In this document: one piece after another, positions 10,329-20,318 of the stretch | Layout of the letters: each line of letters starts with the position of its first letter | Numbering within the stretch: position 1 is the stretch's first letter | From: Agarophyton chilense | Taxonomy: Eukaryota; Rhodophyta; Florideophyceae; Gracilariales; Gracilariaceae | Direction: 5' to 3' | Assembly: GCA_030374765.1 (NCBI GenBank) | Contig: JARGXX010000001.1 | Span: forward strand, 744,001-808,000 | Length of the DNA: 64,000 bases | Notes under the pieces: model-generated | What the model was told of the DNA's origin: nothing | The model's input: the letters and a program-made list of their open reading frames with translations, nothing else | The model's database searches: none | Made by a program: the position numbers and the translations under genes

Positions 10329-12185
10329 ATGGGGTCCTTCACCACTTCTAGGGATCGCCACAAAACCGGCACATCGGTACAACTTTCTTCTACTCCTCCG
10401 ACTTTCGGCGATAAGAAACTTCTCGCAACAGCAGTCTCAACCCGCCCTCTCAAGGGAATGAATCCATACGTCACCAACCCACTCTCGAGGCCGTCGGCCT
10501 CCGCGCCGGCGGACAACGAAACTCCCCAGCAGGGTGGATATTTCTCCGGTTGGGATGCGGCTCCGTCAGGTACTGAACCTTCCGCCTCGGCGAGCAACCG
10601 ACATCCTCAGAAGGATTTGGACATTAACGCGGTGGCATGGAACTCCGCTCATGAGATGCCCTTGGTAGCAAACTCCAGAGGTTGGATCTCAAACGAATCC
10701 TTTCGAAGGTGGAGTCCCCTTACCGATCCGGTGATATATTCCCGCGCCCCGTGGTTCCGTCCGACAGCGGTTCGCGACGATGAGCTCATCGACTCGTACG
10801 TGGAGGACAGCTTATTGCCGGGTGGCCTACCTGTCGAGGTTGTACGTTCTCCCGATTGGAGGGCGCGGGTAGCCATAGAGCCTCAGTATCTATACTGCGG
10901 TCGCGGGGAGTCCCTGGACAAGGCGCGCGCAGCGATGGAGGCTCTGGCCTACCAGCGATTGGAGAGGTCACGCTTTGACCATCTGGTTCCCCCGGAGTAC
11001 GGGTTCGATGTCGCCTATTACCGCACGTACGGTGAGGTCTCCTACGGGGATAACCTGGCAGCCTTTCCCGAAGCCATGTTCCGCGGACCGGGTTTTCCTC
11101 TCCGAGAAGATATGCTCCAATGGAGTCGTCCCATCCTTCGGGCTGAATTAAGGTACCTTCAACGGCAGTTTACCCAGTATGGGTTCGATCGACGCGTGCG
11201 CTTCGAGCGCCGCTCGTGCTCCCGTTTCGGGTTCCTTGTCCCGTATCCTCTCGTGGAACTAGAGCGTATCCGTAACACGGCGAAGGTTGGGCGATTCGTG
11301 CCCCTTCCAGCTTGGTGGAGTAAGGTCGAGGTCCCCCGAGGGTGCTTTGCTGAACTGCTCCCGTGCATCTACTATATTGGGTCTCGTTTGATGCACGACC
11401 CGAACTCGAGATACTGGGCCCTCGTTGCAGCCGAGTGGGCAGCCCGCGTAGCGGCGCACCTCCTCTGGGATGCTCATGACCATTTCCGTGTCTGGTATAT
11501 TCCTCCGATGCTACGGACCTTCATGCGTCAGATCGACCTTGTCCCAGCGTTGGGTTCGGTCAGCAGCGTGCAAGACCTGTATCCAATCTTGGACGTGATC
11601 GACAACCCCCAATGGGATCGAGTTCCAGTGGAAAATCAGCCCGCAGGGGAAGGATCCGCGCGAGACAAGTCTCCTGGCCGGTACGATCCGGGCTCCGGTA
11701 AATGGGTCTATTACAATCCCTTCGAAAGGGTTCGCATCAGCGCAGCGCAAGCACGGGCGCTGATGGACTCGCCTCGACCGATGCCGGTGGGACACCCGAC
11801 GGGGTTCATTTATACCGACGATTACGAGTTCGAGCCTCCAGTAGACCTGGACGATCCAGCGTTGGATAACGACATGCCAGCTCCTAGTGGAGTTCTCCCT
11901 GTGGAGCCATCTGCACCCTTCCAACCAGTGGGAACGACCTCAGCTGCGGCGGCGAATGCATCCGGTGGCGGTCCATCTGTTCCTCCCGGGTGGGGTGTGA
12001 ACACCCTTGCGCAGGCGCCGGTTGCCACTCCGCAAGCGGATAGTGTGCGACAAGGCCTCGTGAACGCGGGCATTACGATTCCCCCGGGTATGACGCATGT
12101 GAGCCAGATGTTGGCTTTCGCCTCGGCGTACCATCATGGTCAGAATCCCAACGGTGGGGCGGGTCCCTCCTCGGGCTTTCCGTAG
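10329..12185 (+). CDS. antisense frame in the retroelement, right copy (about 618 aa)
   Basis: This is the partner of 7396-9252 and is likewise uninterrupted, with the same start MGSFTTSRD, aromatic/Arg-rich centre and Gly/Pro tail. A TATATATA string lies at about 10308-10316, which is too close to the ATG for a normal TATA box unless translation starts later. The two copies differ at about 19 of 618 positions yet both stay open, which suggests either youth or selection on the protein. The family is unknown. Confidence 0.75.
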   Translation: MGSFTTSRDRHKTGTSVQLSSTPPTFGDKKLLATAVSTRPLKGMNPYVTNPLSRPSASAPADNETPQQGGYFSGWDAAPSGTEPSASASNRHPQKDLDINAVAWNSAHEMPLVANSRGWISNESFRRWSPLTDPVIYSRAPWFRPTAVRDDELIDSYVEDSLLPGGLPVEVVRSPDWRARVAIEPQYLYCGRGESLDKARAAMEALAYQRLERSRFDHLVPPEYGFDVAYYRTYGEVSYGDNLAAFPEAMFRGPGFPLREDMLQWSRPILRAELRYLQRQFTQYGFDRRVRFERRSCSRFGFLVPYPLVELERIRNTAKVGRFVPLPAWWSKVEVPRGCFAELLPCIYYIGSRLMHDPNSRYWALVAAEWAARVAAHLLWDAHDHFRVWYIPPMLRTFMRQIDLVPALGSVSSVQDLYPILDVIDNPQWDRVPVENQPAGEGSARDKSPGRYDPGSGKWVYYNPFERVRISAAQARALMDSPRPMPVGHPTGFIYTDDYEFEPPVDLDDPALDNDMPAPSGVLPVEPSAPFQPVGTTSAAAANASGGGPSVPPGWGVNTLAQAPVATPQADSVRQGLVNAGITIPPGMTHVSQMLAFASAYHHGQNPNGGAGPSSGFP

Positions 12186-12586
12186 TTCCGCCTTCGGGTA
12201 ATTGTAGAGTCCATAGCTTGGCGACAATAGTAAACATCTGATATTTGCAAAACTTCTTTTCTTCTTCCTTCCTAGGATCTTAACTTCTACTTCATCATCT
12301 TCATTCCTTCTTAGGATCTTCTTCATCTTCGTCTTCCTCTTCTTCCCTTCCTAGGGTTCAATCTTCTTCTGAATCTTCTTCTCCACTTCGTGGGTCTTCT
12401 TTTCCTTTTTCATCATAAACTGTCCCGATAACCGGTGCTGTGTTCCCCGGTTAACGGCGCTAGGCCGAGGGCCAGTAGACATTTCCTCTCAATACGTGTT
12501 CTTCGGGATACTCTCCTCAATTCCTCTTCAGAGGTCCAACATCTTCCTCACTTCGAGGTCCCATCCACACCAGTTCCCGTGGTGGC

Positions 12587-12877
12587 TTACCCGACTTGGG
12601 CACGATCCAGACTTGGAGGCAAGGTTACCCGAGCGCGTCGGTGATAGGATAAAACCTTAGAGCTCGGAAGGTGCTCAATGGGTTCCACTGTATCCTCATC
12701 AGGCGAGAATCCGTACCATCGGACTTGGTAGCGAACTTCTCCCTCGGGGGTGTAGATGTGACGCACGATGCGATCGATAACGAATTCCTGCGGGTACACT
12801 TTTCCCTGTTCGGGCTTCTCTTCCATCTTGGAACGCTCTAGTTCCCTTGAGGGTGTCAACGTAGGGTCTAGACACAC
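12587..12877 (-). mobile_element. chromodomain frame of the right copy
   Basis: The 96-residue translation is identical to that at 6704-6994, including VRYQVRWYGF and the acidic stretch after it. It again stands apart from the integrase region. Identity of this frame while neighbouring frames differ slightly is compatible with constraint, but the length is short. Confidence 0.85.
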
Positions 12878-13426
12878 CCCAGTGGGTTCTCTTCCGTGTT
12901 GCGAGCGGGTCTCAGCACTTCGTCCAAACGGCGCCGAGTGGCCTGTGGGCTACGTTGTAACTTCCGTCTCCGTAGTCAAAACGGCCCGGTTTTGGGTTCT
13001 TCTTAAAGCTGAGATCTTCCCGATAACAACTGTGTTTTTAGATTCCGTGACGGTTGAGAAACCGCGACGCGGTAGCGTCTCTAATCTCAGGGGGGTAGGA
13101 CTTCAACGTCAACCCGAGCTACGGGGACGAAGGTTGCTCTCGTGCAACGCGCCGTGCGACGGAGGCGGTTTGCGCGACGGTTAGTCGTCAGAGCCTTTTG
13201 ATTGGCTCGGTGAGGCGGGTTGCGCGACGGTTGGTCGTCAGAGCCTTTTGATTGGCTCGGTGCCATTCGACGTGTGCCACATAAATGCTTGGGCGCCGGT
13301 TGCCACTCCGCAAGCGGATGTGAGGTGGCGCTTTCGACACGCGCTATCACTCTCCTGAGCTGTCCCCGACGGGTCTCACTCATTTCTTTCCCATTCCTGA
13401 GGGTTCCAGTGTCTCCATAGCAGTTC

Positions 13427-15481
13427 CTCTTCCCATTCCATAACGGAGAGCCAAATTTGGTCAACCTCGTCGTCGAAATCTTCCCCATGCGGGTCCGCTG
13501 ACACAGCTCGTTCCCGAGAAAGCGGGGTTTGAGTGTGCGACACCTCAGTGTCTCGTCCGCGGCGGCGGGTGATCGTCGGCTCTGTAGGCGTTCCGGGTGC
13601 GGAGTTCTCCACACGACTCTCCCTAGGCGGGGTTTTTTCGTCTTTTCTGACGTCGTGCTCGGCTGGGTCGGCGGTGATGTCGCTACCCATACGCTGTGGT
13701 TTTGACTTCTCTGTCGCCGGCTCGGTCGGGCTCGCCGTCTCCCTGTGAGAACTAGATTCCCTGTTAGGGCGACTGGCTGACGCCGAAACATCGTCCTGCG
13801 AAGGAACTAAGTCCTCCTCCCCCTCCTTAGGCGGAGAGCCAGGAGGCTTGATTACCTCCGGTGGGGGAGTAACTCTGTAAGAGTTCGTTGAATGGGCCCT
13901 TGAGGGAGCGGGCCCAGGTTCGGGAGTATCCGAAGTTTCCGGTAGGTCGGTTAAACCACGTTCCGGGTGCGGAAGTATAACGGGGCGGGTGTTCGAATCT
14001 CCGCTTGACGGGTTAACTTCCGTTGAATCATGCCCTGTGGAGGGCGTTGGTGCCGACACCACTTCCACATTTGGGTTGGGCGCTCGTGTGATGCGGTCCC
14101 TGGAGATCCGTTCGTGGCGGTTAGCAATATCCAATACCACCGTGTCCGGGTCTACAGAAACCACACGATAGGGTCCGTCCCCAATTGGCGAAAGCTTGTG
14201 CCTACGTTCCTTTTCAGGATTGTAGTATTCCTTTCGAAGGAAGACGAAGTCGTCGGGCTCCACCTGAGGTAGAGGTTTGCGAACCTGATTGTCAAAGTCC
14301 TTCTTGTAGGCGCGTTGAGCTTTGTCCATTGCTTTCCGGGCTATCGGCACCATCTTCGTAAGCCACTTCTTCCAGGCTTCTCGGTACAATCCCGGTGACG
14401 GGTACGTCGACAGCGTCGGTTGAGCCTCGATGGCGACCGGCGGCGGTGTCCTCGACAGTACCAGTTCGAATGGGGATAACGATGTAACCCGATGTACCTG
14501 GGTGTTGTATGCATACGTGATAGCGTCTGTGTACAAGTCCCAATTTTTGGGGTGATCCGCAACATACGATCTCTAAGCGTTGAGTATCGTGCGGTGAAAC
14601 CTCTCCACCTGGCCATTCCCCTGAGGGTGATACGTAGTAACGAATAAATTCCTTACATCAAGGATTCGACATACATCCTGAAAGAACTTTGATGCGAATT
14701 GCCCTCCGTTGTCAGATAACAACTGCACCGGCGGTCCATATACGAACACCCAATGGGTCACGAACGCTTGCGCGACGGTAGCGGCGGTGATCCGCTTCAG
14801 CGGCACAGTTCTCGCTAGCTTAGAGAATCTGTCAGAAATGACAAGCAGATACCGATGACCTCGGGGCGTCCTGATAAACTCCCCTAGGATGTCTATGGCC
14901 ACGAATTCGAGTGGAGCCCGTGCCGGGAACAGCGTCAACTTCTTAGAGTGCTTCCGAAGTTTGACGTCATTCTTGGCGCAATTGGCGCAGGCCCGTATGA
15001 CGGCGTAACAATCGAATGCCATTGCCGGCCAGTAAAAGTCCCTTCTCAACGTGAGGTACAGTTTTCTTCCCCCGGGGTGGGCGCCAACCTTCACATAGTG
15101 AGTGAGGTGTAATACCCTCTGTTGTAGGGTGTGCGGCACCACTATTCTCGGCCGAGGTCCAACGGTCCTGATTAGGTAACCCTGATCGTCGTCCTCGAAA
15201 GGTAACTGAGATCCTCCGTTGAGGCGAGCCCGAATCCGTGAACAGAATGGGTCGAGCTGTTGCTCGCGTATCATCTCCCCTGGAGAGATAGGTATAAAAG
15301 AGCCGGTCGGCGAATCCAGACTCTCGTTGACGAGTATATCGTCACAAACATCATCCGTCAGCGGTTGAGCTCCTCCCTCGAGGTTCGATACCATAAAACA
15401 TGGGATTTCATCGTCCTCGTAGGGTTCCGTTTCCGCTGTGGTTCCCAAGCGGGATAGTGCATCAGCCTGAGTGTTCAGCTT
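13427..15481 (-). mobile_element. integrase and disordered pol tail of the right copy
   Basis: On the minus strand the segment starts at 15481 within the end of RNase H (KLNTQADALSRLG). It runs through the integrase zinc region and the catalytic-core boxes LSDNGGQF and HPQGNGQVERF to the Pro/Ser/Glu-rich tail. It corresponds base for base to about 4100-6154. Everything upstream in the element is missing. Confidence 0.9.
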
Positions 15482-16921
15482 TACATGACTATCCTGTAGT
15501 ACATTTTCAAGATATACTACATACTGAAAGAGAGAACAGAAGGTCAAGAAATTGGAAGCGAGAGAACTGGAAAATCCGAGATGCACTCGCTGGAGAGCTT
15601 GAGAAGTTGGTATATTTGCGCAAGAGGCATCCTCGAAACATGTAACAAGATAGCACCACAATTTACCCGTAGCACGCCTTTGTGTCACTATGGATCCCAC
15701 ATCTCCTTTGACACCGCTAACTGCTACCGGTTGATCCATTCTCCGACAGTTCGATGCGCCGGGATGGTGTGAACTGGTGGCTCGCTTGTCACGGAGCAAC
15801 TGAATTTTAAGTAAACCGGAATTTACAAACCTCACAAAGATTTCGCACTTTAAGGGTGCGGCGGGGCGTACGTCTTTCATTCCAACGCTTCAGGAGTGTC
15901 GCGATACATATCGTCTCCGGGCCTTCTGATAACAGAAGTCCATTTTGGTTGAGACTCATTTACATCAACCAGCTTCAAATTTCGGTCTGTTCTCACCTCT
16001 TTGATGTGGCGCTGTCAGTTTTTTTAGAGGCCTTGCGGTTAGATCCTAGACCTCTTCAAAGAGTTGTTGAATCCTCAAGCGAGAGGCAATGGTTTCTGCA
16101 TCTCTGCCCTGACAACAACAACCAAGAGCTCAGCCTTGCTCTCTCAAATCCACGATCCGTCTTGCGTACGTTACAGCTTGTTCTCCTTTTCCATGCTTGA
16201 TTCTTATATCAGCGAATGCAGACTATAAAATCGGCGCTCCTTTGCATTCCCAAGCTTCTTTCTCAGCACTCAACAAACACTTTAATCTGGAAAAAGCAGA
16301 CAAATCAAGCAGTGGGCGGGTTTCCAAGCGGCTTGGCAACCGTTGTACTTCTGAAAATAGAACCTGCTCATGTACAGGACCGACTGTTTCCGAACTGGCT
16401 GCGAAGATACGACGTTTGATTCCTGAAAAGTACACTTTCTTGAAAGCAAACTTCACGTTGAATCCGAACTATCGCCTGGAAGGTGCAGCTCGATCATTGG
16501 AAGAGATGGCCGCAACTTGTGAACATCCAGAAAGATTCCGACCCCGTACTCTACCTCCATCGCCACCAATTGAAATTGCCAAGTGCTCATGAGCTTCTAG
16601 AACAAATGTAACACCACCTACTGCAAAAGGCTCACGAATGTCATAGAGAACAAGATCGGTCCCCATTTCCGCCAATCGACAACTGAATCATCATCCGAGT
16701 TCTTCACAGCGTTCGGATCGATGCTCTTCAAAGCCCCCTTACACTAAACGGCGGAAGCAAGAGCCGGTTTTAGTCACTCCCCCACATACACCGCTGACCT
16801 CTAGACCTCCATCACAGTCTTATCGTACCTCTCCTAGTGTATCAGATCTGCCTCTGTCGAGAAGACGAGTATCAAATTCTGCTTTGCTATCAGAATATAT
16901 GCGGGAGGGCCCAGTTTAGGC
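15482..16921 (+). pseudogene. decayed coding stretch next to the retroelement, unassigned
   Basis: No long intact gene is present. Several short plus-strand frames have protein-like composition: one from an ATG at 15690, one ending at 16200 (HLFDVALSVFLEALRLDP), one at 16197-16592 (LIPEKYTFLKANFTLNPNYR), and an open stretch from about 16680 to 16916 (LVTPPHTPL, then SVSDLPLSRRRVSNSALL). They lie in different frames with stops between them, including TGA, TAA and TAG. The simplest reading is an old gene broken by many stops and shifts; a multi-intron gene is the alternative. I could not assign a family. Confidence 0.4.
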
Positions 16922-17305
16922 ATGGCGGGCCCATCCTACGGGACACCATCACCGCCAAACAATGGTCAGAGCTCTGCCATGAAACATGCCTCTTTCGCTC
17001 CCTTTGTTTTTCGATTACCATCTGATGCAAGACAGGAGCTATGGGAGAATGTGAAACGGCGTCTACCGAATGTAAGGACAGAAGAAGACGAAAATGAAAT
17101 GCGGGCATATGTCATAGAAGAAGGTGTTGAGGAAGACTCTCGCTCATCTCGTTCTAAAAGCGTTCCTAATTACCCGTTGACGGTTGATGTGCAGCACGAT
17201 ACTGAGGATAGCAAGGTCAGACAGCGGATATATTTCCACCAGGTTGTTGACGTAGACGAGCCTGAAGTCCTGGAACAGCCAATTGTGGTGGATCTTGACG
17301 CTTAA
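16922..17305 (+). CDS. hypothetical 127-aa acidic protein, possibly the last piece of a broken gene
   Basis: The frame starts MAGPSYGTPSPPNNG and ends in an acidic tail (VVDVDEPEVLEQPIVVDLDA). The centre (FAPFVFRLPSDARQELWENV) could form a helix. The same frame is open upstream to 16838, and an adjacent frame upstream is Ser/Pro-rich in the same style, so this may be the C-terminal part of the decayed gene to its left rather than a separate protein. No family was recognised. Confidence 0.4.
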   Translation: MAGPSYGTPSPPNNGQSSAMKHASFAPFVFRLPSDARQELWENVKRRLPNVRTEEDENEMRAYVIEEGVEEDSRSSRSKSVPNYPLTVDVQHDTEDSKVRQRIYFHQVVDVDEPEVLEQPIVVDLDA

Positions 17306-17536
17306 TGAAAGGATTATCTATTGTAAACTTTAGAATCGTTCCCACTCATATTCTGTGTTAGTCTCGAATTCTTTGATTTGTTAAAGGAAAACTTTCAAGG
17401 AAATTGGTTCCTGTTCTTAGAGAAGCTAAGATCTTTCCTCGCCATCGTCTAATCATGATCGACTGCGCCCCAATCCTGTAATTATACCATCGGCAAACAT
17501 TGATATTTGCGCTGTAATATCGAGTACATACACGTT

Positions 17537-19353
17537 TCAACCGTCGTCCCCAATCGCTTTTTCCAACTCTTCGGTATGCATGCGCTCAAGAACTTTGTGC
17601 ATTCTATTCTTACATGTCGAAAATAGTCCCTCTAGAAACAGGTCGGACATTCGAGAAAGCTGTTTCAACTCCTTTGAGATCGGTTCCGGAACGGCCCCTG
17701 ACCCATCCTATCGCTCCTGTAGAGAGCGGTAGGCGGAAGTCGAAAGAGTGACCATTCCATTGTACATGGGTGTGAGTCTCCATTCTTCCAGTTCACTGGT
17801 GGACCTGCCGTTGGACTCTATGTCAGGAGCAGTTGCCGCCGCATAGTCTTCATCATGACTGGTGTAAAGTCGAATAGCCTGCGCGGCGTTTGATACCGCG
17901 ACGCGGAAGAGTTGCGCATCTCCTCTAGCGACAGTAAGCTCCGAAACAAGCGTTTTCGTTAGTGACGGAGCCTCTGCTTCGCCAGGCTGTTTCCCTCGCT
18001 CAAAAAGAAAAGATACAGTTTTAGACAGCCTCTCCAACGAAGCCGTCAAATAATGAGTTTCTACATCAAGAACAGTGTTCATGAACGCACGCTGAACAAA
18101 GTCCTGGTCCGGTGTGAGGGGTAACTTTGCGGTTCCTTGGAGGGAAGTAATGGGAGTTGGAGATACCCTTGCCAAGGCAATAACTCGCTCGGCCATGTTG
18201 GTGAGAGATTGGCGCAAGCGAGGATATCTTTCTGCCAACGCAAGAAACACAAACGAAGCCGATGTTCGCTGCAACCTGGTGCGAGAGAGAGAAGAAACCT
18301 GCTCGCTCATGGTTCTTGAGACGGAATCAATGAAATTGGATGCGATGAGGTCATGAAGCAGAGACTTGTGGGTAACATCGCAGTAGCGTTTTGACAACAC
18401 TTGTTGCAGACGGACAACCTTAATACATGATTCCATAACTGTATTAAACATCTTATCTATATTGGTACATAGTTCATTTGTTGCTGAGGTCACAGCACTT
18501 GGCGTGGAGGCTCCAGCAGCACCATGAGGGGAATCCAGGCCACGATGTACAACCAATTGCTTTTTGCGCAATAAGCGTGGTACTTCAGCGTTCACACGCT
18601 CAGCCAAAATTCCAAGAGAGCTGAACGAAACCACAGCCGCCTCAATGTCAAGCTGACTACAATAAGATAGACCTGACTTTAGAAAAGAAACAGCAGGCTT
18701 CCTGAGCTAAGGACCTGCCTTTCTGATGGCAATGATATCCTTGGCTACGCCGTCGACCTTGCCAAGACCGTGAGATAACGACATGGATATCAGTTGTTCA
18801 ACTTCGCTGATGGCATCCGCTGCAGGCGGCCAGTTGGATGCGGTTGTGGCATCCGAAGTGCCGATCGCAGGATATAAACCAGCGTCCGCAAGCTTTCCAA
18901 CGCAATATCTCAACCGCATGAGCGCTCGGATAAGAGCTGCAGCGGCCGTGAGGTTGGTGAGACGTCGCATGGATGCATTCCATTCATGGGCTGGTACGTC
19001 TGTTCCAAAGCATCCGAAAGAGCTTTCGTAGCAGTTACGAGTGATGTAACTCCCGTGGAGACAGTGTGCACCTCCTTTTCCAGTGCACCCACGGCCTCAA
19101 CCTCCGCCAAAAGCGCATCTTTGCGACGAATCACCTCATGGCGCACGTTTGAAGAAAAAAATGCAGAAGCTCTCTGTGCCTCATCCAGGGCGGCCTGAAT
19201 TCGGTGTTGGCGCACGGCAGTTCCGACATGGTTGGTAGAAGAGAAGTTGTCGTTGAGAAACACGGAGAGAGCCGGATCTGATCGCAGCGAGCCGAAAAGT
19301 TGCTCAATACGACCTGCTTCTGTGTGCGTGTCGTCCTTAATGGGGCCAACCAT
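17537..19353 (-). pseudogene. COG5: COG5 (conserved oligomeric Golgi complex subunit 5) pseudogene
   Basis: The minus strand encodes a COG5-like protein from MVGPIKDDTHTEAGRIEQ (19353). It includes the N-terminal FLND...F region, a heptad-rich stretch (EVIRRKDALLAEVEAV), the MRRLTNLTAAAALIRAL segment, and SLGILAERVNAEVPRLL onward. COG5 is part of the lobe B side of the Golgi tethering complex. The reading is broken by a frameshift near 18985, in-frame TAG codons at 18709-18707 and 17710-17708, and a TGA at 17539-17537; homologous-looking sequence continues past each. About 600 residues are traceable, whereas animal COG5 has about 840. TAG is a normal stop in neighbouring genes, so recoding is unlikely. 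A working COG5 is expected elsewhere in the genome. Confidence 0.75.
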
Positions 19354-19757
19354 GACGGCTGCGTCGACAGGGAAGTGCAGCAGGGGACGGGACGTGGTGG
19401 AGTGCACAATGATGCGCGGGGAGCAGAAGCCGCGGCGCTGCCAGAGGCGGCGTGTCAGCTGTTGGGGGAGACGCTGTGTCACGCGCACGCGCGCGTAGTG
19501 ACGGAGAGCATAATGGCGAGACAGGCACCAAAAATCGATGTCCCCGTCTCCCTCGCCCAGTTGCTCGCTTGAAATACCCCTCACCAACGCTTCCGCTCTC
19601 CGTCCGAGCTGAAATTGTCTTCGTCGTCGAACTCCGTTGCACTCTCGTTTCATTTCTTACCTGATCGTAGTAACTGGGGAAAATATTGTCCTTAGCTCTA
19701 GCGGCACACAATGCGAGTCGTCCGTTTCGTCGCACGCTCTTCACCCCGACGCCGTCG

Positions 19758-20156
19758 ATGATCACCGACCCATCTCGAACCTTTTTCCCCATGAGCAGTC
19801 TGGAAGATCGCAAAACCCCTGTTTTTCTTCTTAGAGGCAATACAGATACAATTGAAAAGGAAGTTACTACCGCGCTCACGCAGGTACTGGAAGCTGCCAA
19901 GGTACCTATCGATTTAGTTGCGCCAACTGTTGATTTGAAGATCGATGGTGGTGTCACCAAGGAAGTTATGAACTTGTTTCCCGAGACCAGGGTTGATGTT
20001 AAAGGTCTTTACTTTACTCCAATTGCCTCCAAAAACGTCAGCTTGAATGTGCAACTCCGTCAGACATTCGATCTATATGCAAATGATATTCAAATTCACA
20101 CAAAGGAGAGGCTGCTGCACACCCATGGCATTTCGTATAAGACGGGCAGTTGGTGA
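19758..20156 (+). pseudogene. N-terminal fragment of a NAD-type isocitrate dehydrogenase-like gene
   Basis: Residues after the start MITDPSRTFFP match the opening of the isocitrate/isopropylmalate dehydrogenase fold: a beta strand (RKTPVFLLRG), the helix EKEVTTALTQVLEAAKVPI, then VKGLYFTPIASKNVSLN and LRQTFDLYAND, which resemble the NAD-IDH segment around SVNVTLRKELDLYAN. The glycine-rich loop normally reading GDGIGPEV is replaced by GNTDTIEKEV. The frame stops after about 132 residues, against about 340-380 for the enzyme, so the catalytic Lys/Asp residues are absent. It stands head to head with the COG5 pseudogene, about 400 bp away. A truncated dead gene is most likely; a short regulatory protein cannot be excluded. 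Confidence 0.65.
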
Positions 20157-20318
20157 TGGCTTTGCACTCTTCTACAGCCTTTTAAAACCCAAAGTGCTTC
20201 TTCTTTTGATCGTACCGCGTAGCACAACAAAGAAGCATACACAAACAAATTAACGTGAATCAAGATTGTTCATGAGGCTCTTCAGCATTTTTTGAAAAGC
20301 CGCTTTCTCCTCATCACT

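Larger units (their letters stand above)
10250..15481 (-). mobile_element. Ty3/gypsy retroelement, right copy, inverted and truncated
   Basis: This is an inverted copy of 4100-9331: every landmark pair sums to 19581, so the two arms have no net insertion or deletion over about 5.2 kb. Reading on the minus strand it keeps the end of RNase H, the integrase, the chromodomain frame, the antisense frame and the polypurine tract. It stops abruptly at 15481, so gag, protease and RT are missing. The remaining part has about one or two interruptions. The few-percent divergence from the left arm suggests a recent common origin. Confidence 0.92.

Noticed and set aside
9702-10351. Overlapping long frames inside LTR A on the plus strand (and the matching minus-strand frames at 22476-23081)
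   Set aside because: They lie wholly within an LTR, occur in several overlapping registers, and have no domain. They reflect composition rather than a gene.
15690-16200. Possible retinoblastoma-like pocket fragment (SPLTPLTATG, then helical pieces)
   Set aside because: The resemblance is limited to a few residues, and the pieces are in different frames. Not enough to name it.
17537-18709. Reassignment of TAG (and TGA) as sense codons, suggested by in-frame stops in COG5
   Set aside because: HRD1 and the ABM gene end at TAG and chlP and GlyRS at TGA as normal stops, and COG5 also has a frameshift. Decay is simpler.
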